Shown: piece after piece, positions 1 to 7,780 of the stretch
Position numbering within the stretch: the stretch's first letter is position 1
Layout: each line of letters begins with the position of its first letter
Assembly: GCF_013816785.1 (NCBI RefSeq)
Contig: NZ_JACDDV010000001.1
Location: forward strand, 62,001 to 126,000
DNA from: Sphingomonas sp.
GTDB taxonomy: Bacteria > Pseudomonadota > Alphaproteobacteria > Sphingomonadales > Sphingomonadaceae
Length of the DNA: 64,000 nt
Reading direction: 5' to 3'
Program-made: the position numbers and the translations under genes
Notes under the pieces: generated by a model
The model's database searches: none
Seen by the model: only the letters and a program-made list of their open reading frames with translations
Told to the model about the DNA's origin: nothing

Positions 1-25
1 TTGATGCCCCACAATTTGATGCCCC
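1..25. repeat. short direct repeat at window edge
   Basis: The ten bases TTGATGCCCC occur twice, at 1-10 and 16-25, separated by ACAAT. No gene covers this stretch. The repeat may continue outside the window, so its size cannot be judged. Confidence 0.4.
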
Positions 26-115
26 CCGGCCATGACTGGGTCATTTGGGAAGCGCGCTTTCGGGTTTCAATACGCACTCTTGCTTCAGGTTATACTCTCG
101 CGCATCAATCGCGGC

Positions 116-766
116 ATGAACGCGATCGATTTGGCGAGCCTGATGTGCTCGCGACTGTGCCACGATCTACTGTCGCCCGTCGGCGCGCTCAACAACGGCA
201 TCGAGCTGCTTGCCGACGAGCAGGATCCGGACATGCGCGAGCGTTGCCTCGAGCTACTCGCGGAAAGCGCCAAGGCCAGCGCCAACAAGCTCAAATTCTT
301 TCGGCTCGCGTTCGGCGCGGGTGGCGGATTCGGCGAGGAGATCGACACGCGCGAGGCGAAGGGCGCGCTCGAAGGCTTGTACGGGGCCGACAAAAGGATC
401 GAGCTTGGCTGGATCGTCGCCGATGACAGGCTGTCGAAGGGCGCGATCAAGCTACTGCTCAATCTCGGCATGATCGCCGGCGATGCGCTGGTCCGCGGCG
501 GGCGGCTCGACGTTGGGGTCGAACAGCGCGGCGGCGCGCTCGAGATGGTGATCCGCGCCGAAGGCCCTCGCATCCTGCTCGATCCCAAGCTGCGCGAGAC
601 GATCGCCAAGGGCCATGCTGACGGCGAGGTCGAGCCGCGCGCCGCCGGAGCTTGGCTGGCGCACAGCTTGGCGGCCGAGGCTGGCGGCACAATTCAGCTC
701 AGCGATCCGGCCGATGAAGTGCTGCTGATCGGCGTGACGCTGCCGAAGGCGCATGGACAGGACTAA
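116..766 (+). CDS. chpT: histidine phosphotransferase ChpT
   Basis: A 216-residue dimeric-type histidine phosphotransferase. In alphaproteobacteria ChpT passes phosphate from the hybrid kinase CckA to the response regulators CtrA and CpdR. The N-terminus holds the phosphoacceptor helix motif CSRLCHDLLSPVGA, with His16 as the likely phosphorylated residue. The rest resembles a degenerate HATPase fold (conserved LNLGMIAGDAL and SDPADEV segments) without the nucleotide-binding G boxes, as expected of ChpT. The open frame runs upstream to base 32, but homology begins at MNAIDLASLMCSRLCHD, so the ATG at 116 is preferred; no strong ribosome site precedes it. It lies 65 bases upstream of cheA on the same strand. 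The assignment is by motif and length; cytoplasmic. Confidence 0.88.
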   Translation: MNAIDLASLMCSRLCHDLLSPVGALNNGIELLADEQDPDMRERCLELLAESAKASANKLKFFRLAFGAGGGFGEEIDTREAKGALEGLYGADKRIELGWIVADDRLSKGAIKLLLNLGMIAGDALVRGGRLDVGVEQRGGALEMVIRAEGPRILLDPKLRETIAKGHADGEVEPRAAGAWLAHSLAAEAGGTIQLSDPADEVLLIGVTLPKAHGQD

Positions 767-778
767 CGCGGCATTAAC
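763..778 (+). promoter_or_regulatory. candidate CtrA box upstream of cheA
   Basis: CTAA, seven bases, then TTAAC matches the known CtrA recognition pattern TTAA-N7-TTAAC with one mismatch. It overlaps the chpT stop codon and lies about 54 bases before the cheA start. The spacing is seen directly; binding is inferred from the general role of CtrA in motility and chemotaxis promoters of alphaproteobacteria. Confidence 0.4.
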
Positions 779-831
779 ACCTTGGCGGCATAGAGGGACC
801 AAGCAACTTATTGCATGGGGCCTCGCCGCCG

Positions 832-3171
832 ATGGACGACCTGATTGCCGACTTCGTGGCCGAGTGCCGGGAAATGCTCGAAGCACTGGGCGGTGAAATC
901 GTCGCCTGGGAAGCCAGCCCCGGCGACCGCGCCCGGCTCGACAATATTTTTCGCTTCGTCCACACCGTCAAAGGCAATTGCGGCTTTTTCGAATTTCCGC
1001 GGCTCGAGGCGCTGAGCCATGCCGCCGAGGATGCGCTGGCCGACTGCCGCTCGGGCCGGCGCTCGCCCGATTATGCACTGGTCAGCGCGGTACTCGCGGT
1101 GATCGACCGGATCGGCGAGATGATCGCGGCGATCGATGCCGGCGAAGAGATGCCCGGCAGCGACGACGCGCCCCTGATCCAGGCGCTCGAACCGGGCGCC
1201 GAAGGACCGATCGCCGCCGCGCCTGCCAACACGGCCGAAGGAACAGCCAAGGGGGCTCCCGCGGCGCCGCGCACCATCCGTTTGTCAGTCGAGCTGCTCG
1301 ACCGGGTGATGTCGGGCGTGTCGGACATGGTGCTGGCGCGCAACGAACTGTCGCGCCGGCTGCGCGAAGCGCCGGGGGACGTGGCGGTTGACGGGGCGTT
1401 CGAGCGTTTGTCCGGCATCATCGCCGAGATGCGCGACGCCATCACCCGGACCCGCATGCAGCGGATCGAAAACCTGTTCGTCGCCCTGCCGCGCATGGTT
1501 CGCGACCTTTCGGGCGAGCTTGGCAAGCAAGTGCTGGTTGATATCGACGGCGGCGATGTCGAACTCGATCGCGAAATGATCGAGATGATCCGCGATCCGT
1601 TGACACATATCATTCGCAATGCGGTCGATCACGGCATCGAAGTCCCCGCCGAGCGGCGCGCGGCCGGCAAGCGCGAAATCGGCCTCGTGTCGGTCTCGGC
1701 GCGCCAGTCGGGCAACCAGATTTTGATCGACATCGTCGACGACGGAAGGGGCATCGATGGCAAGAAATTGCTGCAAAAGGCGATCGATAACGGCCTCGAC
1801 AAGGACGAAGCGGCCAAACTCGGCAAGACCGAACAGCTCGCGCTGATCTTCGAGGCCGGCCTGTCGACCGCGAACGAGGTCACGTCGATCTCGGGCCGCG
1901 GGGTCGGGATGGACGTCGTCCGCTCGAACGTCGAGCGAATCGGCGGCGTCGTCGAGGTTGATTCGGCGCCGGGCAAGGGCACCCGCATGACGTTGCGCGT
2001 CCCGCTGACGCTGACCATCATTCCCGCCCTGACCGTTTCGATCGGCGACCAGCATTTCGCGATTCCTCGCTCGGCGATCGAGGAGATCGTTCGCGCCAAC
2101 GGCAACAGCGTCACGCTTGAGAAAATTGGCGGAGCCGGGATCGCCACCATTCGCGGCCGCCGCGTCCCCGAAATTGCGCTGGCCGACATCCTTGGCCTGC
2201 CAAGCGAACTGGCTGACGAGCAGCGCACGCTGGTGGTTCTCCGTCCGGCGGGCGGCGATATTTATGCGCTCGCGGTCGATCGCATTCACGACCATGAGGA
2301 GCTGGTGGTCAAACCGGCCGCGCCCGCGGTGATGGCGACCGGTCTTTACGCCGGCACGACGCTGGCCGACGACGGCAGCCCGATCCTGCTGTTCGACCCG
2401 GCGGGTCTGGCCCAGGTCGGCGGTATTCATCTTGAAAGCATAGAGCGCGGCGCACGCGTCGCCGAAGGGTCGGCAACGGTTAAGAACAACGAGGTTCCGG
2501 TGCTGCTCTTCCGCGGCCTGGACGGCGCGCGGCGCGCATTGCGCCTTGGCGTCGTCGATCGGATCGAGGAGGTCGGGGCCAGCGCGATCGGCGAAGGCGC
2601 GGGGCGGCTGAGGGTTCAGCTGGGGGAGGCGATCCTGCCGCTTGCCGGGGTCGATCGGGTCGAAAAATTCGAGGGCAAGGTCCGTGTGTTCCGCCTCAAC
2701 GACGGTCATTACGAGATCGGCTATGCCTTCCGCGAGGTGATCGACCTGATGACCATCGATCGCGCGATCATTCCGGCCGAATGTCCGGGTGTGATCAGCG
2801 GCGTGACCCTGATCGGCGGCGAGCCGGCGGAGCTTATCGACACCCACTGGCTGTTCGCCGAATATCTCGGAGCAGTCGCCCCGGCCCAGGCGAAGCTGGT
2901 CTGCCGGCTCCCTGAGGGCGACGCGTGGATGCAGAACATGCTGCGCCCGATCGTCGAGGCGGCGGGCTATCTGGTCATTGGCGAAAGCGACGAGCTGGCC
3001 GCCGACCTGACGATCGTGTCGGACGGTAAATCCGTTGAGGCAGGCCAGGGCGGGCGCGTGCTGCGCCTGTCGAGCAACCCCGACAGCGCCGACGGAGATG
3101 AATCCATTTATCGCTACGACCGCGCCGGCCTGCTGCTGGCGCTCAAGAGCGCGGGCGCGGGGAGGGCATGA
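832..3171 (+). CDS. cheA: chemotaxis histidine kinase CheA with C-terminal extension
   Basis: A 779-residue CheA, the kinase that phosphorylates CheY and CheB in response to chemoreceptors. An N-terminal HPt domain carries the phosphoacceptor in FVHTVKGNCGFF (His44). Next come a dimerisation region, a HATPase with an N box (IRNAVDHGIE, around residue 263), G1 (VDDGRGID, about 303) and G2 (GRGVGMDVV), then a CheW-like P5 domain (about 395-530). Unusually, another CheW-like stretch follows (about 545-665), then a tail from about 686 that looks like a degenerate receiver domain (GDAWMQNMLRPIVEAAGY, then DLTIVSDGKS with Asp731 where a phosphoacceptor would sit). The frame opens at a TTG at 811, but the ATG at 832 starts exactly at the HPt homology. 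First gene of cheA-cheW-cheY-cheB-cheR. Confidence 0.93.
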   Translation: MDDLIADFVAECREMLEALGGEIVAWEASPGDRARLDNIFRFVHTVKGNCGFFEFPRLEALSHAAEDALADCRSGRRSPDYALVSAVLAVIDRIGEMIAAIDAGEEMPGSDDAPLIQALEPGAEGPIAAAPANTAEGTAKGAPAAPRTIRLSVELLDRVMSGVSDMVLARNELSRRLREAPGDVAVDGAFERLSGIIAEMRDAITRTRMQRIENLFVALPRMVRDLSGELGKQVLVDIDGGDVELDREMIEMIRDPLTHIIRNAVDHGIEVPAERRAAGKREIGLVSVSARQSGNQILIDIVDDGRGIDGKKLLQKAIDNGLDKDEAAKLGKTEQLALIFEAGLSTANEVTSISGRGVGMDVVRSNVERIGGVVEVDSAPGKGTRMTLRVPLTLTIIPALTVSIGDQHFAIPRSAIEEIVRANGNSVTLEKIGGAGIATIRGRRVPEIALADILGLPSELADEQRTLVVLRPAGGDIYALAVDRIHDHEELVVKPAAPAVMATGLYAGTTLADDGSPILLFDPAGLAQVGGIHLESIERGARVAEGSATVKNNEVPVLLFRGLDGARRALRLGVVDRIEEVGASAIGEGAGRLRVQLGEAILPLAGVDRVEKFEGKVRVFRLNDGHYEIGYAFREVIDLMTIDRAIIPAECPGVISGVTLIGGEPAELIDTHWLFAEYLGAVAPAQAKLVCRLPEGDAWMQNMLRPIVEAAGYLVIGESDELAADLTIVSDGKSVEAGQGGRVLRLSSNPDSADGDESIYRYDRAGLLLALKSAGAGRA

Positions 3172-3617
3172 TGAACGAGTTGCTGTTGGTCGTGTCGATC
3201 GCCGGAAGCCGGGTCGCCTTTCCGGCGGCGGCGGTCGAAAGCGTGGTCGAGCTCGAAGCGCTGATCCCGGTGCCGCGCGCCCCGCACCATGTCGCCGGCC
3301 TGTCGGCATTGCGTAGCCGAGTGCTGACGGTGATCGACTGCAAGCGTTCGCTCGAGTTTGGAACGACCGAACGGATCGAGGGTGAAATCCACGAGGCGGC
3401 GGTGGTCGAACTCGACGGGCACCATTACGCATTGACCGTCGATGCCGTCGAAGACGTCGTCGAGACCCTGTCCGAACCGACCCAGTTGCGCGCGTCGATG
3501 GGGGCCGGGTGGGAACGGGTGTCGAAGGGCATCGTCGAAACCGAACAGGGCCCGCTGCTGCTGGTCGACATCGCTGGGCTGGTCGCCGGTCCCGGCGTCG
3601 AACTGCGCGCGGCTTAA
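3171..3617 (+). CDS. cheW: CheW-family chemotaxis coupling protein
   Basis: A 148-residue single CheW domain, the adaptor linking chemoreceptors to CheA. It shows the family pattern: an early beta strand (ELLLVVSIAGSRVAFP), ESVVELEALIPVPRAP, GLSALRSRVLTVIDCK, and a C-terminal GIVETEQGPLLLVDIAGL. The start lies at adjacent ATGs (3168 and 3171); the second has better spacing from GGAGGG at 3161-3166 and overlaps the cheA stop as TGATG, implying translational coupling. The sequence is divergent from enteric CheW, but position directly after cheA supports the call. Confidence 0.85.
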   Translation: MNELLLVVSIAGSRVAFPAAAVESVVELEALIPVPRAPHHVAGLSALRSRVLTVIDCKRSLEFGTTERIEGEIHEAAVVELDGHHYALTVDAVEDVVETLSEPTQLRASMGAGWERVSKGIVETEQGPLLLVDIAGLVAGPGVELRAA

Positions 3618-3672
3618 GGGGTTCGTTACCCTTCTTGCTTATTGATCCTCGCGAACCAGATGGAAAACTCGC

Positions 3673-4038
3673 ATGAAAACCTGCCTAATCGTCGATGACA
3701 GCAAAGTGATCCGCAAAGTCGCGCGGCATATCCTCGAGACGCTGGAATTCCAGGTCGAGGAAGCCGGGGACGGGCGCGAGGCGCTCGATCGCTGCGAAGC
3801 CAAGATGCCCGACGTCGTGCTGCTCGACTGGAACATGCCGGTGATGAGCGGGATGGAGTTTTTGAAATTGCTGCGCCAGCGCGGCCACGACGACCAGCCC
3901 AAGGTCGTCTTCTGCACCACCGAGAACGACATGGCGCATATCCGCGCGGCGCTCGAGGCCGGGGCCGACGAATATGTCATGAAGCCGTTCGACCGCGAAA
4001 CGCTGCATATCAAGCTGCAACTCGTCGGCGTCGCCTGA
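3673..4038 (+). CDS. cheY: single-domain response regulator CheY
   Basis: A 121-residue stand-alone receiver domain. All catalytic residues are present: the acidic pair Asp8-Asp9 in LIVDDSKVIRK, phosphoacceptor Asp52 in VVLLDWNMP, Thr82/Thr83 in FCTTEND, and Lys104 in YVMKPF. There is no output domain, so it acts by protein contact, classically with the flagellar switch. The WNMPVMSG and FCTTEND segments are typical of alphaproteobacterial CheY linked to CheA. It lies 55 bases after cheW in the che cluster. The flagellar target is not encoded in this window. Confidence 0.88.
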   Translation: MKTCLIVDDSKVIRKVARHILETLEFQVEEAGDGREALDRCEAKMPDVVLLDWNMPVMSGMEFLKLLRQRGHDDQPKVVFCTTENDMAHIRAALEAGADEYVMKPFDRETLHIKLQLVGVA

Positions 4039-4048
4039 GGCCGCTCCT

Positions 4049-5158
4049 ATGACTGGCGCTCTCGCCTCGTCGCGGCCCGGTCACAGCGCCGGGGCCAAGC
4101 CCGCGGCGCGACCGATCAAGCTGATGATCGTCGACGATTCGATGGTCGCCCGGGCGGTGCTCAGCCGGATGATCGACAGCGACCGCGGGTTCGAGATCGC
4201 CGCCGTCGCCGGCACCGCCGAGGACGCCATCGAGGCGCTCCGCCAGGTCATGGTCGACATCGTTCTGCTCGACCTTGAAATGCCCGGCGTCGGCGGTCTC
4301 AAATCGATCCCCCGGATTCTCCGTGCGGCCAAAGGGGCCAAGGTCCTGATCGTCTCCAGTCTTGCCGAGGAAGGCGCCGAGGAGACCGTCGCCGCGCTCG
4401 CGCTCGGGGCCGCCGACACTTTGCCCAAGCCCGGCACCGGCCGCTTCAACGGGCGGTTTTCCGAAGTGTTGCTCGCCAAATTGCGCGCGCTTGGCTACGC
4501 GGATCGCGGCGGCGCAGTGCCGGCGCCGCAGCCGGCGCCCACGGCCGGCGTGCTTCGGCCTCCGGTTGACGTCCCGCTAAAGCTGCTCGCGATTGGCGCC
4601 TCGACCGGCGGCATCCATGCGCTTGGCGTGTTCTTCGCGGCCTTGCCCGATCGCATCGGCGTGCCGATCCTGGTCACCCAGCATCTGCCTCCGCCCTTCA
4701 TGACCGTCTTCGCCCGCCAATTATCGACCGCCGCGCGGCGCGAGGCGCTGGTCGCCGAGGACGGCATGGCGCTGCTTCCCGACCGCATCGTCGTCGCGCC
4801 TGGAGAGGCACATTTGCTTGTCGACGAGATCGGCGGTCACCTTGTCGCCCGGCTGCTCAAAACCCGTTCGGCGAGCGGCTGTCTGCCATCGGTCGATCCG
4901 ATGCTCGCCTCGGCCGGGGCGGTGCTCGGCGCCGGGGCGCTCGGCGTGATCCTGACCGGCATGGGCCGCGATGGGCTGGAGGGTGCGCGCCGGCTGGTCG
5001 AGGCGGGTGGCGCGATCATCGCCCAGGACGAGCGTAGCTCGGCCGTATGGGGCATGCCGCGAGCGGTGGCCGAAGCGGCGCTCGCCTGCGCCATCCTGCC
5101 GCCCGACAAGATTGCCCGCCGCGTGGCCGGCCGCGCGCTGGAGGGCCTGTGCAAGTAA
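4049..5158 (+). CDS. cheB: protein-glutamate methylesterase CheB
   Basis: A 369-residue CheB that demethylates (and deamidates) receptor glutamates (glutamines) during adaptation. The N-terminal receiver has VDD at 28-30 and phosphoacceptor Asp75 in IVLLDLEMPG. A linker rich in Pro and Ala (about 155-175) precedes the C-terminal methylesterase, with a Ser-His-Asp triad visible as Ser185 in AIGASTGG, His212 in TQHLPPPF and Asp308 in TGMGRDG. It begins 10 bases after cheY. Its last codons overlap the start of cheR, a common cheB-cheR pairing. Confidence 0.93.
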   Translation: MTGALASSRPGHSAGAKPAARPIKLMIVDDSMVARAVLSRMIDSDRGFEIAAVAGTAEDAIEALRQVMVDIVLLDLEMPGVGGLKSIPRILRAAKGAKVLIVSSLAEEGAEETVAALALGAADTLPKPGTGRFNGRFSEVLLAKLRALGYADRGGAVPAPQPAPTAGVLRPPVDVPLKLLAIGASTGGIHALGVFFAALPDRIGVPILVTQHLPPPFMTVFARQLSTAARREALVAEDGMALLPDRIVVAPGEAHLLVDEIGGHLVARLLKTRSASGCLPSVDPMLASAGAVLGAGALGVILTGMGRDGLEGARRLVEAGGAIIAQDERSSAVWGMPRAVAEAALACAILPPDKIARRVAGRALEGLCK

Positions 5159-6000
5159 GCGACCACAGCAGCCGGATTCTCGCCGGCCTGCTCGAAGCCC
5201 GAACCGGACAGCAGCTGACGATGAGCCGCCGCTGGCGCATCGAGACGGCGCTTGGCGCGTTGCTGCGCGAGCGGGGCATCCCGTCGCTCGACGAGCTGAT
5301 CACCGTCCTCGTCATGGGCGCCGAGCCGAGCCTTGCTACCCAGGTTGTCGAAGCGTTGCTCAACAACGAGACCTATTTCTTTCGCGACCGCTCGCCGTTC
5401 GACCTTCTTGCCCGGGCCGCGCTCCCCAAATTGGCGCAGCTGCGCCAGTCGACCAAGCGCCTGCGCATCTGGTCGGCGGGATGCTCGACCGGGCAAGAGG
5501 CTTATTCGCTGGCCATGCTGTTCGCCGAGGATGCGGCGCGCTGGGCAGGTTGGACGATCGACATCGTCGGCTCCGACGTCAGCGAAAGCGCGGTCCGCCG
5601 CGCCCGCGACGGCGTCTACACACAGTTCGAGGTCCAGCGCGGGCTCGGCATCACTCAGATGATCAGATGGTTCGAGGAATGTGAGGGCGGCTGGCGCGCG
5701 GTCGAGCCGCTCCGTCGCCAGCTTCGCTTTCAGGTCCACAACCTGCTCGAGCCCGCGCCGCACCCCGGCCAATACGACATTGTCCTGTGCCGCAACGTCC
5801 TCCTCTACCTGAACACCGAGCGCCGCGCGCTGGTGTTCGACCGGATCGCCGGCGGCATGGCGAGCGACGGCTGGCTGATGCTCGGCGCCGGCGAAACCGT
5901 CATTGGTCAGACGCGGCGATTCGAATCCGACACCGCGGCGCGTGGCCTTTATCGCCTGGCCGATCCGATCATCGAACGGCGGGCCGCGGTAAGGGCTTGA
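5149..6000 (+). CDS. cheR: chemotaxis protein methyltransferase CheR
   Basis: A 283-residue SAM-dependent methyltransferase that methylates glutamates of chemoreceptors, opposing CheB. The N-terminal all-alpha CheR domain contains NNETYFFRD; the catalytic domain has the SAM-binding loop SAGCSTGQEAYSLAM and motif QYDIVLCRNVLLYL. The frame is open from 5047, but homology begins near VSDHSSRILAGLLEARTG. A GTG at 5149 with GGAGGG-like sequence five bases before it is the best start and overlaps cheB by 10 bases. Last gene of the che cluster. Confidence 0.92.
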   Translation: MQVSDHSSRILAGLLEARTGQQLTMSRRWRIETALGALLRERGIPSLDELITVLVMGAEPSLATQVVEALLNNETYFFRDRSPFDLLARAALPKLAQLRQSTKRLRIWSAGCSTGQEAYSLAMLFAEDAARWAGWTIDIVGSDVSESAVRRARDGVYTQFEVQRGLGITQMIRWFEECEGGWRAVEPLRRQLRFQVHNLLEPAPHPGQYDIVLCRNVLLYLNTERRALVFDRIAGGMASDGWLMLGAGETVIGQTRRFESDTAARGLYRLADPIIERRAAVRA

Positions 6001-6031
6001 CCCGAACCCATGTTGCGTGCGCCATGCCGCG

Positions 6032-6712
6032 ATGGACGTGACGCCCCGCCCTTCGCCCAATTTCGATGAGCGCGCGCTGCCGGTTTCGATGATCGTCCTC
6101 CATTATACCGGCATGCCCGATGCCGAGGGCGCTCTCGACCGGCTGACCTCGCCCGAGGCAAAAGTATCGGCGCATTATTGCGTCAAGGAAGACGGTGAGA
6201 TCATCCAACTGGTCGATGAGGAGCGGCGCGCCTGGCATGCCGGGAAAAGCTATTGGCGCGGAATTACGGACGTCAATTCGGCCAGCGTCGGGATCGAGGT
6301 CGTCAATCCCGGCCACGAGTTCGGCTATCGCGCGTTCCCCGACGAGCAGATGGCGTCGGTCATCCCGCTGATCGCCGACATCAAAGCGCGCCACGGCATC
6401 GGCCGCGGCAATATCGTCGGTCACAGCGATGTGGCCCCGGCGCGCAAGGAAGACCCCGGCGAGCTGTTTCCGTGGTGGGAGCTGGCCAAGCGCCGCCTGG
6501 CCTTGCCCAGCCCCGCGCGGGATTTGATGGATCCGTTCTGGACCGACGCCGGCTTCTTCCTCGCGCTCGAACGCTTCGGCTATGACGTTACCGATACGTT
6601 CAAGGCGACTCTCGCCTTTCAGCGCCGCTTCCGCCCCGACATGATCGACGGCATTGTCGACGGCGAATGCCGGGCAAAATTGCTCGCCCTCTTGCTGCCA
6701 AGGCCGCAATAA
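6032..6712 (+). CDS. N-acetylmuramoyl-L-alanine amidase, AmpD/AmiD type
   Basis: A 226-residue zinc amidase cleaving the bond between N-acetylmuramic acid and L-alanine of muropeptides. An Amidase_2 fold spans about 15-150, with likely zinc ligands His24 (IVLHYTG), His131 (GHSDVAP) and Asp141 (KEDPGELF), plus catalytic-site Glu89 (VGIEVVNPG). A C-terminal peptidoglycan-binding-like helical region (FKATLAFQRRFRPD) follows. There is no signal peptide, suggesting cytoplasmic recycling of anhydromuropeptides, consistent with amgK and murU elsewhere in the window. ATG 6032 is preferred over a GTG at 6017. AmpD versus AmiD cannot be separated without alignment. Confidence 0.86.
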   Translation: MDVTPRPSPNFDERALPVSMIVLHYTGMPDAEGALDRLTSPEAKVSAHYCVKEDGEIIQLVDEERRAWHAGKSYWRGITDVNSASVGIEVVNPGHEFGYRAFPDEQMASVIPLIADIKARHGIGRGNIVGHSDVAPARKEDPGELFPWWELAKRRLALPSPARDLMDPFWTDAGFFLALERFGYDVTDTFKATLAFQRRFRPDMIDGIVDGECRAKLLALLLPRPQ

Positions 6713-6755
6713 CGACGCCCTTTTGTGTTGCTTGTTCCTGGTCTATATCGCCCCT

Positions 6756-7134
6756 GCCAGGGGACCGGGCGACCGCGGCTTGCGCAAGCAGGGCGAGGAA
6801 AGTCCGGGCTCCACGGAACGACGGTGCCGGGTAACGCCCGGCGGGGTCGCGGCCTTCGGGCCAAGGCTTCAGGGAAAGTGCCACAGAAAGCATACCGCCT
6901 GCTCTCGGGCGGGTAAGGGCGAAACGGTGCGGCAAGAGCGCACCGCGTCGCTGGCAACAGCGGCGGCACGGCAAACCCCACCGGGTGCAAGACCGAATAG
7001 GGGTGGTATATGGGCCTGTTCCGGCCCGCCGCCCGGGTTGGTTGCTTGAGGCGAAGGGCAACCTTCGTCCTAGAGGAATGGTCGCCCAGGTGCTTTAGGG
7101 CGCTGGACAGAACCCGGCTTACAGGTCCCCTGGC
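6756..7134 (+). ncRNA. rnpB: RNase P RNA, bacterial class A
   Basis: The catalytic RNA of ribonuclease P, which trims tRNA 5' leaders. The universally conserved elements are visible: GAGGAAAGTCCGGGCTCC near 6793, AGGGCGAAACGGTGCGGCAAG near 6915 with the AGAGCGCACC partner, AGAGGAATGGTCGCC near 7072, and ACAGAACCCGGCTTACAG near 7108. The ends are set by the P1 helix: GCCAGGGGA at 6756-6764 pairs with TCCCCTGGC at 7126-7134. A TATA-like -10 (CTATAT at 6743-6748) sits at the right distance upstream, but no good -35 is seen. It occupies the 528-base gap between the amidase and the J-domain gene. Confidence 0.96.
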
Positions 7135-7142
7135 AAATTTTT

Positions 7143-7216
7143 GTCATTGCGAGCGAAGCGAAGCAATCCAGACGGGAAACGATGGATTGCCACGGCGCTT
7201 CGCGCCTCGCAATGAC
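7143..7216. repeat. palindromic repeat element (GTCATTGCGAG type)
   Basis: A long inverted repeat: GTCATTGCGAGCGAAGCGAA then GCAATCCA on the left, answered by TGGATTGC and CGCTTCGCGCCTCGCAATGAC on the right. This is a dispersed intergenic palindrome known from many proteobacterial genomes. It would fold into a long hairpin in the rnpB 3' region and may aid termination or 3'-end protection there, which is inference. Confidence 0.85.
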
Positions 7217-7240
7217 GGCAGGATGAGTTAGAAAGCAGCA

Positions 7241-7780
7241 ATGGCTAAGCAAAAACGATCCGATGACTGGGGCTTTCCCCGCTGGCGCCCTTACGGAGCG
7301 AAGGGCCGCGAGGCGGTGCGCGTGCGACTGTGCGACCGCGAAGGCTGCGACCAGCCGGGCGACCGCCCCGCGCCCAAGGCGCCCAACAAGCCCGATCGCT
7401 GGATGTTCTGCGAGGCGCACGCCGGGGAATATAACAAGGGGTGGAATTATTTCGCCGGGCTCACCCCCGAAGAAGCGGCGAAGCGCGCGGCCGACGAGGA
7501 AAGCGATGCTTCGGCCTATCGCAAGAGCGCGCATTACCAATGGGCCGGCCCCGGCGACGGCAGCCGCAGTCGCGACGAGATGCGCGCGCTTGATGCGCTT
7601 GAGTTGGATGTCGACTCTGATTTTACCGCGGCCAAGGCGGCCTATCGCCGACTGGCCAAGGAATTTCACCCCGACGTCAACCAGGGTGACAAGGAAGCGG
7701 CCAAGCGCTTTCAGCAGGTCCAGGCCGCTTATGACGTTCTGCGCCGCGCGGACGAGCGCAACCTCGCCGCAAAGGTCTAA
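7241..7780 (+). CDS. J-domain protein with cysteine-containing N-terminus
   Basis: A 179-residue protein ending in a J domain (about 115-179), the part of Hsp40 cochaperones that stimulates DnaK ATPase. The essential His-Pro-Asp is at 143-145 in KEFHPDVN, followed by QVQAAYDVL. The N-terminal 100 residues are not the usual G/F or zinc region of DnaJ; they hold Cys31 and Cys36 (CDREGC) and Cys57/His60 (CEAH), perhaps a small metal site. Such DnaJ-like proteins are common in sphingomonads and of unknown client. It ends convergently, overlapping the thioesterase stop by three bases. Confidence 0.85.
   Translation: MAKQKRSDDWGFPRWRPYGAKGREAVRVRLCDREGCDQPGDRPAPKAPNKPDRWMFCEAHAGEYNKGWNYFAGLTPEEAAKRAADEESDASAYRKSAHYQWAGPGDGSRSRDEMRALDALELDVDSDFTAAKAAYRRLAKEFHPDVNQGDKEAAKRFQQVQAAYDVLRRADERNLAAKV

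Noticed and set aside
1-25. Possible CRISPR-like or tandem repeat
   Set aside because: Only two short copies with a five-base gap; no spacers or cas genes.
32-115. Longer N-terminus for ChpT starting at ATG 32
   Set aside because: The extra 28 residues are not helical or conserved in style, and homology begins at the ATG at 116.
1285-3432. 715-codon open frame antisense to cheA and cheW
   Set aside because: It is a GC-rich shadow: Arg, Asp and Gln rich with no domain or ribosome site, while the sense strand encodes clear CheA domains.
5922-5935. TTCGAATCC as a tRNA T-arm
   Set aside because: It is inside the CheR coding sequence with no acceptor or anticodon stems around it.
4837-6060. 407-codon antisense frame over cheB and cheR
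   Set aside because: No recognisable motifs; the sense strand has complete CheB and CheR catalytic residues.
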